A stretch of 64,000 nucleotides of DNA from the NCBI RefSeq assembly GCF_000004075.3, contig NC_026657.2, forward strand, positions 33,590,732-33,654,731, in the 5' to 3' direction. Shown here in pieces: positions 24,901 to 37,215 of this stretch (within the stretch, counting starts at the first letter, position 1; the number at the start of each line of letters is the position of its first letter). The DNA is from Cucumis sativus (Eukaryota > Streptophyta > Magnoliopsida > Cucurbitales > Cucurbitaceae). A model generated the notes under the pieces. It was not told where the DNA came from, did no database searches, and saw only the letters and a program-made list of their open reading frames with translations. A program made the translations under genes and the position numbers.

Positions 24901-25424
24901 CTCAGAACCAATATCATCACCAGCAGCAACAATTGGATCCACCACCACATTAAATGAAAGATCATCCTTACTTTTGGACTCTGCTATATGAACTTCAATA
25001 ATGCTACCATGAAAATCCTTATTGTTAAACCATTCAACAGCTGCTAAAGCTGCATGTGGATCCTCATATGTTACAGTAGCATCCCCTTTAGGTTCATTCG
25101 TTGATTTATCACGATACAACCAGATCTTTGGTCTACCTGTTCGCTTGTCTTTCTTTGAAGATTAAACAAGCGGGAAAAAAAAGAGCAATAACTATTATAA
25201 ATAGGCAAAAAAAAGAAAAAAAGAAAAAGAAAATCTTCACATAGACTAATACTAATAAAACAAAAGGCAAATACACATAGAAACAGGCAAGCAAATTTCC
25301 CAACCTTTAATACCCCAATTGTCCCAAAATACTCAGCAAGCATATTCTCATCTGTCCCATACGGCAGGTTGCAGATGTAAATAGACCCATTTGAGGGGGC
25401 TCCTTTACCCACATAGCTAGCCAT
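21907..25424 (-). CDS. TAF15: TAF15-like RNA-binding protein (RRM plus two RanBP2 zinc fingers)
   Basis: Seven exons join in frame: 25424-25305, 25152-24794, 24671-24471, 23882-23799, 22872-22791, 22715-22589 and 22124-21907. They give 396 residues. The protein resembles plant TFIID subunit 15 (FUS/EWS/TAF15-type). An RRM spans about residues 14-98, with RNP2 IYICNL (15-20) and RNP1 PKGDATVTYE (61-70). A Gly/Arg stretch follows. Zinc finger 1 (152-181) has the order W-C-C-N-C-C (GDWLCPNTSCSNVNF...CNRCG). A second RG-rich linker precedes finger 2 (221-246; NDWPCPMCGNINW...CNIC). The tail from about 326 is almost entirely R/D/E/S. A 5' UTR intron is likely at 25459-25728. Intron 4 carries a tRNA-like SINE head and a MITE-like repeat. 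RanBP2 fingers of this type bind single-stranded RNA with GGU-like motifs. A general splicing or RNA-binding role is an alternative to TFIID function. Confidence 0.9.
23000..23195. repeat. MITE-like repeat in TAF15 intron 4
   Basis: This is AT-rich non-coding sequence with repeated AAATCATT and GTGATTTTGAAT motifs. It ends in TTCAAAATCATTCCTAAATA, nearly the same as the end of the block at 11692-11822. It lies next to a tRNA-like SINE head in the same intron. Terminal repeats are imperfect and boundaries are approximate. Confidence 0.4.
23253..23324 (-). mobile_element. tRNA-derived SINE head in TAF15 intron 4
   Basis: On the minus strand this runs from GGGCATATAGCTCAA to CATCCTCCCACCCCC. 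It has an A-box-like TAGCTCAACTAATTA and a B-box-like GAGGTTTGCATCC about 35 bases downstream, the spacing of an RNA polymerase III internal promoter. The 5' end resembles a tRNA acceptor and D-arm, but the sequence does not fold into an intact tRNA, so it is probably the head of a tRNA-derived SINE. The body and tail would extend toward lower coordinates, and their boundary with the adjoining repeat cannot be set by eye. Confidence 0.55.
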
Positions 25425-25728
25425 TATTAACCAATTTTCATGAAATCAAAGTTAAAACCTACAAAAAAAAGATCCATCAAATTAGATAAAGAGAAATTGT
25501 ACATAGTAAACTAAAATTTCGTAAAGAACCCAATACAGACAGCAGCATAAATCTTCGTGAAGGGGTTGAAAGCATATAGATCTTGAAAGGAAAAGGCAGA
25601 GAAAACAAAGATTACGGAGCGATGAACAAGGAAAGCATGAAATTTGAATCAATGGGTAGTGGAGAAATTGGATCTCAAAGAAAAAACAGGTAGGAGGAAG
25701 ATGGAGAAGAGAGGAGCGATAGGGTTAC

Positions 25729-26559
25729 CTGAGTTGGGTTGCGTTAGAGACTCGTGGGTTGTCTTTGCTTCTTTCTTTCTTTCTCTCAGTCCCTAGCTTT
25801 GATGGGAATGAACCGGGTTCATCATAATCAAATCAAAGCTACCTTCTTAATAATAATTAAATTTAAATTTTGGGACTAAGTTTCATTTTAGTCATATCTT
25901 CCACTTACGTATTTTAAATTTAGTTACTTCAAAAATGTCAATTTTATGGAAATTAGTTAAATAAAAGGCCAATTTTATACTTCCAAATATTAATTTTATT
26001 TCATCAACATTGTTTTAATTATTAAAATATGTTTCATCGTAATTCTAAGAATCACAAAAATGATTTTAATTGTTCATGCTTTGTAAATCAATTTAAAAGT
26101 GATTTTTTTTTTACTCAAGCCAATTTTATTTTTGTGTTAAACATGAGTATTTTACAAAAATTGGTTTTGACAGTGGTAAAAGTAATTTAAAATATCATCT
26201 ATTATTATAATTGATTAAATCACTTGCTAAAAACTTCTTCAGACTTGAACTTAGTCCATATTCTTAGTTTCTTTTTTATTTATTAAAATAAATTGCGATA
26301 TCTAATTTAGAATATGAAAATGGAGAATTATATCAAAAGTGGAATAAATAGTATAAATCAAAACCAAAGGTAAACAAATCAATCATTCCTATGTGGTTTT
26401 TTTTTTCATAAAATGTGCAATGGAAAACTCTATCACTCCATTCATTCTTAACCACAAACTAAACTAGTGGGCATGATAGTGGTGAGGAGTCGAGAGGATT
26501 ACTGATTAGGCATTAGCAGGGTGGTTCAGGATTCCTCATCATCGCCGGTTGTAAAAAAA
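25729..26559. other. TAF15 upstream region and AT-rich intergenic DNA
   Basis: The first 90 bases hold the probable non-coding first exon of TAF15 (donor at 25728) and a TTTC-rich tract near 25770-25790, a likely promoter or leader. The rest is AT-rich with no exon. Confidence 0.45.
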
Positions 26560-26791
26560 ATTTGTTTCAAGTGGCCCATCAAAATTCTTGAATTCTCTCA
26601 CTAATATTTCTCATTGTGGGGCTTTGAATGGAATTTGTGTTGAATCCTACAACTCATTAATGCCAACTGAGTCTTTTGCTTGGTGTGTCCGTTCTGCAAA
26701 TGGGATGGCTCATCATTTAGCTCGTGCAACTCTTCTTCTAGCTCTGAAGGAGTGGTTGGATCTTTTTGAAGAGGACGGTGGTTGTGGTTAG
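26560..26791 (+). mobile_element. RNase H-like (RVT_3) fragment of a LINE-type element
   Basis: The plus strand reads ESFAWCVRSANGMAHHLARA followed by hydrophobic residues and a stop. This is the hallmark C-terminal piece of the RNase H domain found at the end of plant LINE ORF2, usually of the form W.PR.AN..AH.LA. Only this end is preserved; no upstream reverse transcriptase is visible here. The region before it (26470-26560) may be part of the same relic. Confidence 0.65.
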
Positions 26792-27770
26792 CTTCTTTTA
26801 TGGATATATCCAACCTCTTTTTTTATAAATGTTCATAGACAATATGTTATCTATTTAATCTAATATGAATAAAAATATCAATAACCATATTCATAACTTC
26901 ATAAAAACGATCTAATTTATTGATAAAAACAATTCGGTTATTAATCTAAATAAAATTTAAAATTGAAATCTCAATGTCCACGTGACATTTTCACATTTTA
27001 ATCATTATAGCTTCGTTCAGTAATCTTTCTACCCATTTCCTCTAATTAAACCTATCCATTAAAATGATGAATCAACTTCAACTTCACAATTAAAAGATAG
27101 ATGGCATACAGTTCTTGTTGCTAATTGGTGTGAGATTAAATCTATCCCCAAAAAGGAGTTCGATCCAAAAATAAAATTGAGATCCGAATAAATAAATTTA
27201 AATCCAAACACACCTCACATAGAAGAAAAGAAGGCCCTCTCATTGTTGATTTAGATTTTAGATGAACCCATAGACTCAATTCTTGGTTCTAACTTAAATA
27301 TCCAAAGCATGGAGTCCAAAGAATAAAAGGTAGTAGCACTGTGAAACTCATTGTTCCTTTCATTTAAAACAGAAAAAAAACAGGCATAAGAAGAGCAAAC
27401 GGGTAGCAACTTCCATACCAGAATAATAGACGGGTAGATCAGCAACAGAGGCAGATATATAAGTGAGAATTTGATGCTCTTTAGTCTCTTTGTTAAATAG
27501 AAAACTTCAATCACCAACACATCTCAAATCTTCCAAATCAGTATCCTTGTATAAAAACAAGGTCATGTCACGAAATGGTAGTACTCCATTGCACCAAACC
27601 AGTTTCGAGTCTATATCTAATGGTTATTTTGGATCTAAATCCACCGGTTATAACTTCTCCACGCACATAACCTACAAAACATATCAAAATCAAATATGTG
27701 CTTGGATGTTATGTAACCAGTGACGAACACCAAAGTTTCACAGATATCTCTGTAAAACTCAAAATTCACT
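26792..27770. other. Intergenic, PPR 3' flank
   Basis: AT-rich DNA with several short open frames on both strands, none of which resembles a known protein. The segment from about 27600 is probably the 3' UTR of the minus-strand PPR gene. Confidence 0.5.
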
Positions 27771-28988
27771 CTACAGAGGAAGAGCAGCTTCAATTTTTCT
27801 CCATGAATCCACTGCAGGCCCTTTGAGCCTCTTCTTCATCTTCTCAACAACCTCTTTTGCCTCTTCAACCTTTGACATAGCCACCAACCCACGAACCAGG
27901 GCCTCCATTGCCTCAAATGGAGGAACCCATCTCCTCTTTATCGTCTCTCTACATGTCTCCAATGCCATCTCAAACTCCCCCTCCTTAACCATGCTTCGAA
28001 TCAAACGATAATAGATTCGAGAAGTAGGAGAAACATGGCCATCTTCCAGTATACCCTTCAGAATTTTCATAGCCGATTCGATATCCCCGACATCGCAGTA
28101 GCCATGGATGATTGAATCATAGCTACTAGAATTGGGTTTCACACCCTTTGAAATCATCTCATCCAGTATTTTCTTGGCCCGAGCACACTCCTTGTTCTTG
28201 CACAATCTCGAAATCCTGTAATTGTAAGTAGCTAAATTGAACTCCAAACCTCTCTTTGAAATTTCCTTCTCAATCTCATCGAATCCAATCATATCGCCAT
28301 TGCTCCAGTAAGCTCCTAGCAAAATAGTGAAGGAGTCAATGTTAGGGATGACCTTAGCATCGTCCTTGCACAACTCATCGATCCAATTCCGAGCCGATGG
28401 AAGATCGTTTTGCCGAACAAAAGCCTTCAATACCAGATTGTGGGAAACCGCCGTCGGAGTAACACCAATCTTCTCCGGAATGGATCTGAACATCTCGTGG
28501 ACTTTTTCGGGCATGGAATTGTCGAGAAAAACAGAAAGAATAGCACAGAGCGATTTCTCCGACAGATTGCAGGATTTGTGAAGGATTGCCTGATCAAGAA
28601 TGTAGAGAGCTTGGTTGACCATGCCAACGCTAGAGTAGAGCATGATGAGGCGGATCCAGAAGCCTTCAGAAGTGGCGGAGGGGGATTTGTGGTGGGATTG
28701 AATTATAACATCAATGAGGTCGAAGCGTTGAGCACGGGCGAGTTTGCGGATGGACTGGTGGTAGATTGGGCGGTAGCGGCAGAAGGAAGGAAGGGTGGAA
28801 GCTTGGATGAAGGATTGGGCAAGCTTATCGGGATCGGATTGAGACAAAATGGCAGATTTAGCAGCACGAAGTGAAGGGAAAGGGGAATCGGAGGTAGGTT
28901 GAAGGGGTGGAGTAGTTGAATATGAGAAGGAATGGAGTCTGGAGATGAGAAACAGGCGTCTTGGAGTTCTGGGGAGAGCTGCAGCCAT
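27771..28988 (-). CDS. Pentatricopeptide repeat protein, probably mitochondrial (P class)
   Basis: A single-exon frame of 405 residues. The N-terminus (LPRTPRRLFLISRLHSFSYS) is Arg/Ser-rich without acidic residues, as in a mitochondrial targeting peptide. From about residue 105 on, successive 35-residue helical hairpins are visible, such as SFTILLGAYWSNGDM, TYNYRISRLCKNKECARAKK and SYDSIIHGYCDVGDIESAMK. There is no E or DYW extension, so this is a P-class protein expected to bind a specific organellar RNA and affect its stability or translation. It resembles the small intronless group that includes Arabidopsis PPR336 and other proteins associated with the mitochondrial ribosome, but I cannot assign an orthologue. 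The start is the first in-frame ATG. Confidence 0.88.
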   Translation of the reverse strand: MAAALPRTPRRLFLISRLHSFSYSTTPPLQPTSDSPFPSLRAAKSAILSQSDPDKLAQSFIQASTLPSFCRYRPIYHQSIRKLARAQRFDLIDVIIQSHHKSPSATSEGFWIRLIMLYSSVGMVNQALYILDQAILHKSCNLSEKSLCAILSVFLDNSMPEKVHEMFRSIPEKIGVTPTAVSHNLVLKAFVRQNDLPSARNWIDELCKDDAKVIPNIDSFTILLGAYWSNGDMIGFDEIEKEISKRGLEFNLATYNYRISRLCKNKECARAKKILDEMISKGVKPNSSSYDSIIHGYCDVGDIESAMKILKGILEDGHVSPTSRIYYRLIRSMVKEGEFEMALETCRETIKRRWVPPFEAMEALVRGLVAMSKVEEAKEVVEKMKKRLKGPAVDSWRKIEAALPL

Positions 28989-29869
28989 GGCGGATGGCGA
29001 AGGGTTTTAGATGTGAAAACTACAGTTTTCAATGGCGTCGTTAGGGTTTAGTCGATCTTGTGTGCGTTTTGACGAATCCCATTGTGTCGGGTGGGCGAGT
29101 GAGAGCCGGGTGGGTAATGAATTAATTTTTATATATTTAACATTGAGATTTGGTTCCAAAAGTTAACTTACTAATTATATTTTCTATTTGATAAATTATA
29201 ATTTAACTCAATAAATTATGGTAAACATCTATTTTTATTTATTTTATTGTTAAATTTTTACATACATAGTTAATATATGTTTATATATTTATAGATATCA
29301 AAAGAAAATTGATTTATTAACAATTTAATTACATACGTTTACCATTTTTTGTTTCAATATTTAGAATTAAAAAATAATTCATTTTGAGAGGGAGGGATCG
29401 GACTAGAGGACGTCTTACATTTAAATGTTTAGGCCCTTGTCATGGGCCATGGCCAAGTTTCATGTTTACTCAATTATTGTTTTTCAAATTAGGTGGGGTT
29501 CTACTAAATTATTTTGTATTATTGGTTTTTGCCCATGCACTTGGAGCTTTTTCCTTAAAAGAAAAAATAGCATATATTTATTTAGTCAATTCATTTTTCT
29601 ATATTCGCTAAAAAAAAATCATAACCCAACATTCTAACCAATTTACAGGAAAAGAAAAAAAAAAAGTATATCATAAAAGCTAGGAATGTGTTTATTTAAG
29701 GATGAATTTTCTGTTGCCTTCTCCGTCTATTAAACTCTATTGGTGTGTACTTTACTTTCGTTTTTTTCAACCGATCAATAACGATATATGCTATTAGAAT
29801 GAATTCTTCGGTCATTTTTAACTCAATAGTTCACAAAAATTAGTATAAAAGATCTCTTTAGTACTAATA
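28989..29869. other. PPR upstream region and AT-rich intergenic DNA
   Basis: Sequence to about 29130 is GC-richer and probably the PPR promoter and leader. Beyond it the DNA is AT-rich. An open frame at 29384-29611 shows no recognisable domain. No RNA gene is seen. Confidence 0.45.
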
Positions 29870-30062
29870 CCTTCAAGGAACTCTGCCTTGATTGCATGCA
29901 TCCACACCAAGCTCACGAGCAATTTGGAGCTTCTGCTTCGATGTCAGGGCTGCATGCACCTGGGGATTGCTCACCATCACGAAGAGTGGTGTCGAATACA
30001 CAAATGTAGGAATCATCTAGGGATGTGATTTGGGGATTGGGGTATATGGTGGACGTTGTCGA
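29870..30062 (-). pseudogene. 2-isopropylmalate synthase (IPMS/MAM family) gene fragment
   Basis: On the minus strand the frame reads VFDTTLRDGEQSPGA, the absolutely typical catalytic opening of isopropylmalate and homocitrate synthases. In an adjacent frame it continues ALTSKQKLQIARELGVDA, matching the next stretch of the family (LTSKEKLDIAR.L..LGVD). Just upstream, PPYTPN...SLDDSYIC aligns with the usual R.EY.PN...DPNYVR lead-in. Only about 60 codons remain, with at least one frameshift, and nothing of the rest of the TIM barrel follows. This is a broken fragment captured from elsewhere. No exon junction is present within it, so a retrocopy or an insertion carried by a transposon are both possible. 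Confidence 0.75.
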
Positions 30063-32283
30063 ATCGAAGAAACTACGGGACATGGTGTTATTGAACGACA
30101 GCTAATATTAGCAATGTAGCTATTAGGGTATTGACAATGTCAACACGGCATCAGTATCGACATGGGCACAAGCAGAGCTGGCTAATGAAAATTATCTTTG
30201 AGGTTTCCTCTTCTCTCTGTTGGAGTAATTTGAGGGCATGATCAACAATAATATATATAATTGTGGACAGAAAATAATGTAGTAAAGATTCTTTGTCATA
30301 GTTTTTTTTAAAAAAACCGATTGTTATCAATATCTCAAAAAGGAAAAGTTCTTGTATTCTGAATTCGAAATTAACTTTAGATTTTTTGAAAAAGGAAGAC
30401 AACTTGAATATAATCTTACATGTGAAATATTTCAGAATTCTTTTGGAAGTATAAGGAAAAAATCATATTTCATTATTTCATTATAAGAAAAAAATTTCAC
30501 CATATTCCCACAAAATTCTCTCCATTATTTCATTTTCAATTTTGATTTCCAACACGCTTTTGACAAATTTAACAATCAGATCATTACTTGGTGTGAAGAT
30601 GATTGGATACAAAGTCGATAGTGGAGAAAACGATATCTTTGATTCTAAAACTCTATATGTTATACGTGACAAGACACAAATGATATGTACTATTCCATAA
30701 ATAATTTTCTCAAAATTTACAATATTTTATAAAAAGTTTGAGTGATTTTTGTTCATTTAAGAAGCTTCCAACAAAATTCATAAAGCTTCCTAGACATTTT
30801 GATAAATAAAACCGTTTATTATAATAGAACACATAGAGTAGAGACCTCTAGATCTCAAACATATATAGTTAAGGGACAAATAGATCAATCAATTTGGTGA
30901 AATATGCATTACATATCTTTTTCATATATCCACCAAGTCGGTTCCATTATTGGACACAACATTAAATACTTATATAACTTTTTTTCCCATGACTTTTCTA
31001 CTTAATAAATTAGTAATTAACAATAAAATAATATTTATTTTCAACTTAGGTATAAAAGTACGTTAATGATCAAAGAAAACAAATCGTATATTAAGATCAG
31101 CATCGTGAGTTTGGATTACCTAATAACAATATTATATTGTCAATGTAAATCCTAGCTCAATGGTATTGATATACCTTCTAATCCCAAAAGGTTGTGCTGA
31201 AAAAATATCTAAAAGTTAACCACAAATACGTTTATTATTGACAAATGAATTTAGTTTAGTGAGATTGGTAAAATATTAATATCATACATTGTTAGGTCGA
31301 AATATATATTTAATGGTTAATTATTCTACACCCTACATTGAAATGTTAACGTGGCAACCAAGAATAGATGATTCTTACTCTTTTTTTTTTCCTCGTTCAC
31401 TTGCTTTGGAGAAAAGGAAAGCCAATTAAGAATATACAAGCTTTACAATTAATTCATTTTTAAATGTGATCTATGTATATTGCATCATATTTACTACTGA
31501 ATAACTATGCCAAACAATTAGATGAATAATTCATAACTCAATGAATATGGAAAAATGACTGTTCAAGTACTTACATTGGGTGAGTCAATTAAATTCATAA
31601 ATTTTATGACAGCTGCTTTTCAAAACTATTGTAAAATCTAATTAATGAGTGATTTTAGTAATTTTAGATTGGATGAATTTTTTTTATATTAGGTCAATTT
31701 TTCTAGAAGTACCAATCACCAAAAAGTATTTTTAAAGCTACATAAATTCCGAACAGAGCCTAAATCACATGGAATTCAATCATCAAAACCTTCAAAGTCG
31801 TGTAAGAAATGTTAAACTTGATCATAAAATTACTAAAATCTAATTAAATCTAGCAAAAAATGTATGAAACCTTTTGAAGTTGATAATATACCACAACCAT
31901 GTGAATCGAGTAGACTTGTCTTGACACAATTCAATTTGTTAATTAATTTTAGTCGAAGATATATATAAACATTTTCAGAAAATTAGAACTTACAAAATTT
32001 AGGTAAAAAATGCACATTTTAAACAATGGTTATAAGTCATAATCAGAAGCATTTAAACTCTTCAAATAATAGAGAGTACATAATTACTATTACAAAAACT
32101 ATACATAGAAGAAAATCATATATCAAAGAACTAAACTATGTCTGTAAACAAGTGGCAAATTATTAGGGCATTTACTCCATTTCCGAAGCCTACATCCCTT
32201 TCCTCACATAAATATATAACAAAGAAGATAAAGAAAAAAGCAAAGAATAATCTGTACGACGACAAAAATTGTGATAAATCCAA
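30063..32283. other. Intergenic region upstream of the MYB gene
   Basis: AT-rich DNA with no gene. Around 31150-31175 there is a TAGCTCAATGGTATTG motif that recalls a polymerase III A box, but I see no matching B box at the right distance. The last few hundred bases should contain the MYB promoter; no individual site is claimed. Confidence 0.5.
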
Positions 32284-33553
32284 ATGGGAAGGTCTCCTTA
32301 CTGCGACAGCTCGGGGTTGAAGAAAGGCCCATGGACGCCTGAAGAAGATCACAAGCTCTTAGCTTACATTCACCAGCATGGCCATGGAAGCTGGCGCGCC
32401 TTGCCCTCCAAAGCCGGTACGTATACGTTTTGAATTTTCGACAACTAGGAGATCAGAAATGATTACTTTTTTTTTTCTTTCTTTTGAAAAACATATAGGT
32501 CTTGAGAGATGTGGAAAGAGTTGTAGACTTCGATGGACGAATTATCTCCGACCTGACATTAAAAGAGGAAAGTTCAGTTTGCAGGAAGAGCAAGCAATAG
32601 AACAGTTGCATGCCCTCCTTGGAAACAGGTCGATTTGTACATGAAATTGAAAATTTAACTTTAAGATCATTAGTCTTTTTTTTTTGTTTAAGAATTTTGA
32701 TTTTGATGACACGGTGTTTTAGGTGGTCTGCCATAGCAACACATTTGCCAAAGAGAACAGATAACGAGATAAAAAACTATTGGAATACTCATCTGAAGAA
32801 AAAGCTGATAAAAATGGGGATAGATCCAATCACTCACAAACCAACGAAGAACAATAATGAAGAAATGAAGGTGAAAAATAATATCAATAATTCCACCCTT
32901 AGCCACATGGCTCAGTGGGAAACAGCTCGACTCGAAGCCGAAGAAAGACTCGCTCGTCAACATAAGATTCAACCAATTCCTTCTTCTTCAGGTTGTGTCA
33001 AAATCAAAAACACAAAAAATAAAATTATTGGTTTATCAAATTTCAAAATTAAAAAAACTATAAAAGTCTTAAAACCATTGACTAACCATTTCAATCTCTT
33101 TATTATTTTTTTTAATTCTGCTTTTAAATTTTTGTTTATTATAAACAAAAATCATATATGTTTGATAGTTGATTTTGTTTCTTGTTTTTAAAAACAAAAT
33201 GTATTTTTCAAAGTCTTTTCAATTTACTTTCATAATTTTAAAAACAAGTTTTTAGAAAGAAAAAAGAAAAAAAAGTGAATCAAAATTACAAACACACTTC
33301 TTTAGAAATTAGTTTTTTAAAAAAAACAGAATACCAAATCGGTATAACTCTCTATATTATTATTTTTATTTTTTGCTATGAAGGCGGTGTGGAGTCCCCA
33401 ACCACGTCGTCAACTGCCACCGGAAACTGCCAACATTTGGCCGGAGAGAGGGGTGTTGCCGATGATCTGCCGTCGTCGGGAAGTGGCAGCGCTGGCGAGA
33501 GCAAGAATTATGGGTGGCCGGACACAATTCTTGGTGAATTCCTGAGATTCTGA
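32284..33553 (+). CDS. R2R3-MYB transcription factor, MIXTA-like (subgroup 9)
   Basis: Four exons: 32284-32416, 32499-32628, 32723-32991 and 33384-33553, giving 233 residues. It opens [20 protein letters not shown]. The R2 repeat (about 14-61) includes the regularly spaced tryptophans and [21 protein letters not shown]3 (about 67-112) includes [20 protein letters not shown] and [30 protein letters not shown] follows, and then the subgroup-9 motif [19 protein letters not shown]. That combination points to the MIXTA/MYB16/MYB106 group, which controls epidermal cell outgrowth, trichome and cuticle formation. Intron positions in the MYB domain are the standard ones. The C-terminal region is short: the group usually has about 350-400 residues. 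The last exon, ending [13 protein letters not shown], is joined by a plausible AG acceptor after a 392-base intron and is less certain than the first three. Confidence 0.87.
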
Positions 33554-36500
33554 TTGGGAAGTGAGTTTTTATTTTTAAGAAGGAAGAAGAAAATTACTCA
33601 AAAAATAATTATGATATAATTTTTTTAAATTTTCTTTTTTTTGGGAGATTATGAGATCTAATCTTTATAGTTAAGTTATGACAGAAAACTATTATTTTAC
33701 CAATTAATGTGTGAAAGTTTGATCATACACAATTAATTATGTTTGGTTATATAATAAGTTCAATTTAATTTCTCTCTTCCAAATTGTTTAGTGTGTGTTG
33801 AATTATTTAGTGAGCTTGTATTCATTTGTTAGTTTGAGGCCAAGTATTGAATTAATGAAAATTAATAAAATTGAGTTATTAGTTATATATATCTTAATTT
33901 TATCATCATTTTATTTTGCAATTTTCCTTTCTTCTCAATATCTGCCCTTTTTTTTTCTTACTGTATTAAAATCTTATTATGGTTGAGTCTTTATTTTTAC
34001 AATAAATAAAAAAACATTTGTTCATGATTTTATTTGAAATTTTATGAAACGCGAATTTATTTTAATTTCATTGAAACATACATTTTATATATTATCAATT
34101 AGTCATTCAATATTTTCAGAAAATATTAAGCTATTTAATTGAATTATTATAAAAAATTCAAGAGTAATTGTTATGAATATCAAGATATTAAAAATATTTA
34201 TAGAGTTGGTTGAATTTTCCTAATTTTATAAATAGTTTTAATATTTTATTATTTTTTAAAATATCTTTAATTATTAATATGTAACATCAATTTTTTTGTG
34301 TGAAAATATATGTAAAATTAATTTAATTAAGTATTTATAATTACGTGTCTATATACCTAAAGAATTAGAAAGTTTGTCAAAAAATATAAAATTTGATAAG
34401 TATATAGTTTTAAAAAAAAACAATATTTTATTGTATTTTATACATTTTAGATGTATTTCTTTATGATATTTTCAAGAAATTCATAAAACATTAAACCAAA
34501 CCGTTTGTAAATAATGTTATTTGTATAAATTGTTTGAAGTATATGATATTAATTTTTAGATGAAGTACACATGTTGTTGGATGACTTCTAAAATTAAAAG
34601 AAAAAGTATATAAAGAAAATTTCATATAGTTTATTGTACACAACACATCTATATTTATATATGCAACTTATAGGCATTGTTATCTATGCAAGTATTGATC
34701 TTTAAAGAGTAATGACATCCAAAAAAGTGTGCTTTTATTATCATTTATTTTCTCTCAACTGCTTAAACTCATACAATCTCTCTATATATATCACAAAAAT
34801 CAAATTTGTCAAGGTAGGATTCTCCATACCATGTGGTTTTTCTTCTTTTTCCTAAAATGATTTTTTTTTTGTTATATTATGTTAAATAGCTTTAATTCTA
34901 AATTTAATCGTCATTAGCTATTGTTTAAAACGGAAAAAGTGTCAGCAAAGAATCTAAAATTGACATTTTTGACGCTAAACAATGTTAGTATACATATGTT
35001 AAAGTTGTTCGTGGTAAAAGTTAATAATGAAGACTGTCGTTTTGAAATATGTTAACGTTGTTGATGTATTGAGAACTCCTTAGCCAATCAAGAACATTTG
35101 TTTTCGAAGACCATTTACCTTGAAAAAATGCATCAACCACCTTTGTCCTACGTTCTTTTAAGAGAGAAAAGGTGAATGTCCTTATTCATTTCTTTCCTAT
35201 ACTTTTATTAATAAACCTTACAGAAAATATTGGAAACACGACTTAAAGCCTTATATATTGGGACTAGGTTAGACAACGAGGGGATCTCAAGATGTATTTA
35301 GTGAGGATAAAATATTTATTGATATATATATATATATATATGAAACTTCTTTCTTTTTTGAGATTTCGAAAATAAAGTTTTAAGAGCTTATTTCTAAAGT
35401 GAACAATACAACATACTCATGTGGAGATGTACAAAAAGGGTATTGTCCTTATCAATTGGTGTTAGATTCAAACAAATTAGAAGCATGTGGTTAGCCTTAG
35501 AAGATAGATATAGTTATTTTGGTGTCATATCTATAATTGAGTTGATTCAAAAAATCGAGCTCTAAACGAATTGACAATGATGTGGAAAGATAGCTATAGC
35601 TAAGCAATAGGAGTTAGACGGATCATAACTATTTTTAAGGAGACTTTGTAATAATATTAATTTGTAATTTAAAAAAGTGATTGTTAAAAATGCAACCAAA
35701 GTGCTACACAAAAGGAACCATGGGAGAACGTGCTAGTGGGTGAAACAATAATGTCTTAGTATGAGATATCTTTTGCAAGGAGAAGAAAATATATGGAGTA
35801 ATTTATCTCACCTTTTAAATTAATAATAGCTTAGTAGAGTTGAACATTGAAACTTTAATTTAAAGTGAATCATTCGAACATCTAACCTTTTGGTTGATAA
35901 TATATATCCGTATATTTTTATTCTAGCCATAGCTACTAATTTATGTTGAAATCTAATATATATCACATATCAATCAACATTTAAGTATATCAGTTGAATA
36001 TTAGTGTCTATCAAATAACAACTCTTAAGAATATAAAAAATGTATCACACAATGATCAACATTCAAGTATATTGATAATACATATATAAGATATCAATCA
36101 ATTTTCAATAAAATGGTCCATAATAGGTATCAAACAAACAACTGTCAAGTATATCAATAATATATCTGGGTGGATCATTTTTTTTGTCATTTCTACAAAT
36201 GCGGTCCATTTTTTAGTAATCTTGCAACTAATGTTATTTAACCCTTCAAATAAGGAAACTAAACCGTAAGGGTATTTTGGACATTTCATTCCAATACATG
36301 TGGGCTAAACTTGAAATTTTTGCTATTCTTGCAATCACTAAATGTTTATGACTAACCTTTTAATAAACAATATTAATTAATGTGTTAAGGGATAAATGTC
36401 TAAGATATCATATTAAGGTTTCAGTTTATGGTGATCACCTACATATACATTATTAATTTTTCTAAACATCTAAATGTTGTAGAGTCAGACGCGTTGTCTC

Positions 36501-37104
36501 ACGGAGTTAGTCGATATGCAGGTAATCTAACCTGCCCAAACACTTATAAATATAAAAATTAACAATTAGCAAATAGCTATAATAAACCTTAGTTCTTAAA
36601 TGTCCTTATACACGAGAAATATAAAATTATTATTTGAACAAAATATAGTCAAAAAATGATTTTCTCTATTAACCACCTTTTTAAGAAAGTATAATATTAA
36701 ATAACTTCCCAAAGCTACCTAACTCTCTCATTAAACAATTGTTGAAATAAGTAATTGTAGACTGAAATTAATAATCAAATAAATATAATTTAAGCATAGC
36801 TTTTACAATTGAAAGTAAAATATAATTCAAAAAGTTATCACATGTGCATAGGCCATAGCAGCAGGAATATACTTTTGGAAAGTCTTTATTCCTATCATGT
36901 CATATCATATCATATATGATTATTGTAATACCATAAACCACAATTTTTAGGGGTGCTTGAGGTTACACATATTTCAATATTTCTCCACCATTTACAAAAG
37001 TATTAAAATGTATCTTTTTTTTCTTTCTTTTTAAAAAAGAAAATTGTCACACTGTGTGATCATTTCATACTTTAAGTGCAGCCTAAAGTTCACACATGCT
37101 TCTT

Positions 37105-37215
37105 CTTCAATATGGAGGTGGTCGAACTATTGTTTGGGTCCTTAGTTCCTTCTTCGATTTTCTTTTCCTTTTGTAATAGAAAAGAGAATCAAGCTGCTCA
37201 TTGCATTTTGTATGT
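37105..37215 (+). mobile_element. Second RNase H-like (RVT_3) fragment
   Basis: The plus strand reads MEVVELLFGSL followed by IFFSFCNRKENQAAHCIL, the same C-terminal RNase H motif type (F.F..R..N.AAH.LA) as at 26560-26791 but from a different subfamily. It is an isolated scrap of a LINE-type element with no neighbouring RT domain. Confidence 0.5.

Noticed and set aside
28410-28874. Open frame of 154 codons on the plus strand within the PPR gene
   Set aside because: Antisense shadow of a strong PPR coding sequence; its product has no recognisable features.
31148-31180. TAGCTCAATGGTATTG, like a polymerase III A box
   Set aside because: No B box at the proper distance and no tRNA fold, so neither a tRNA nor a SINE can be supported.
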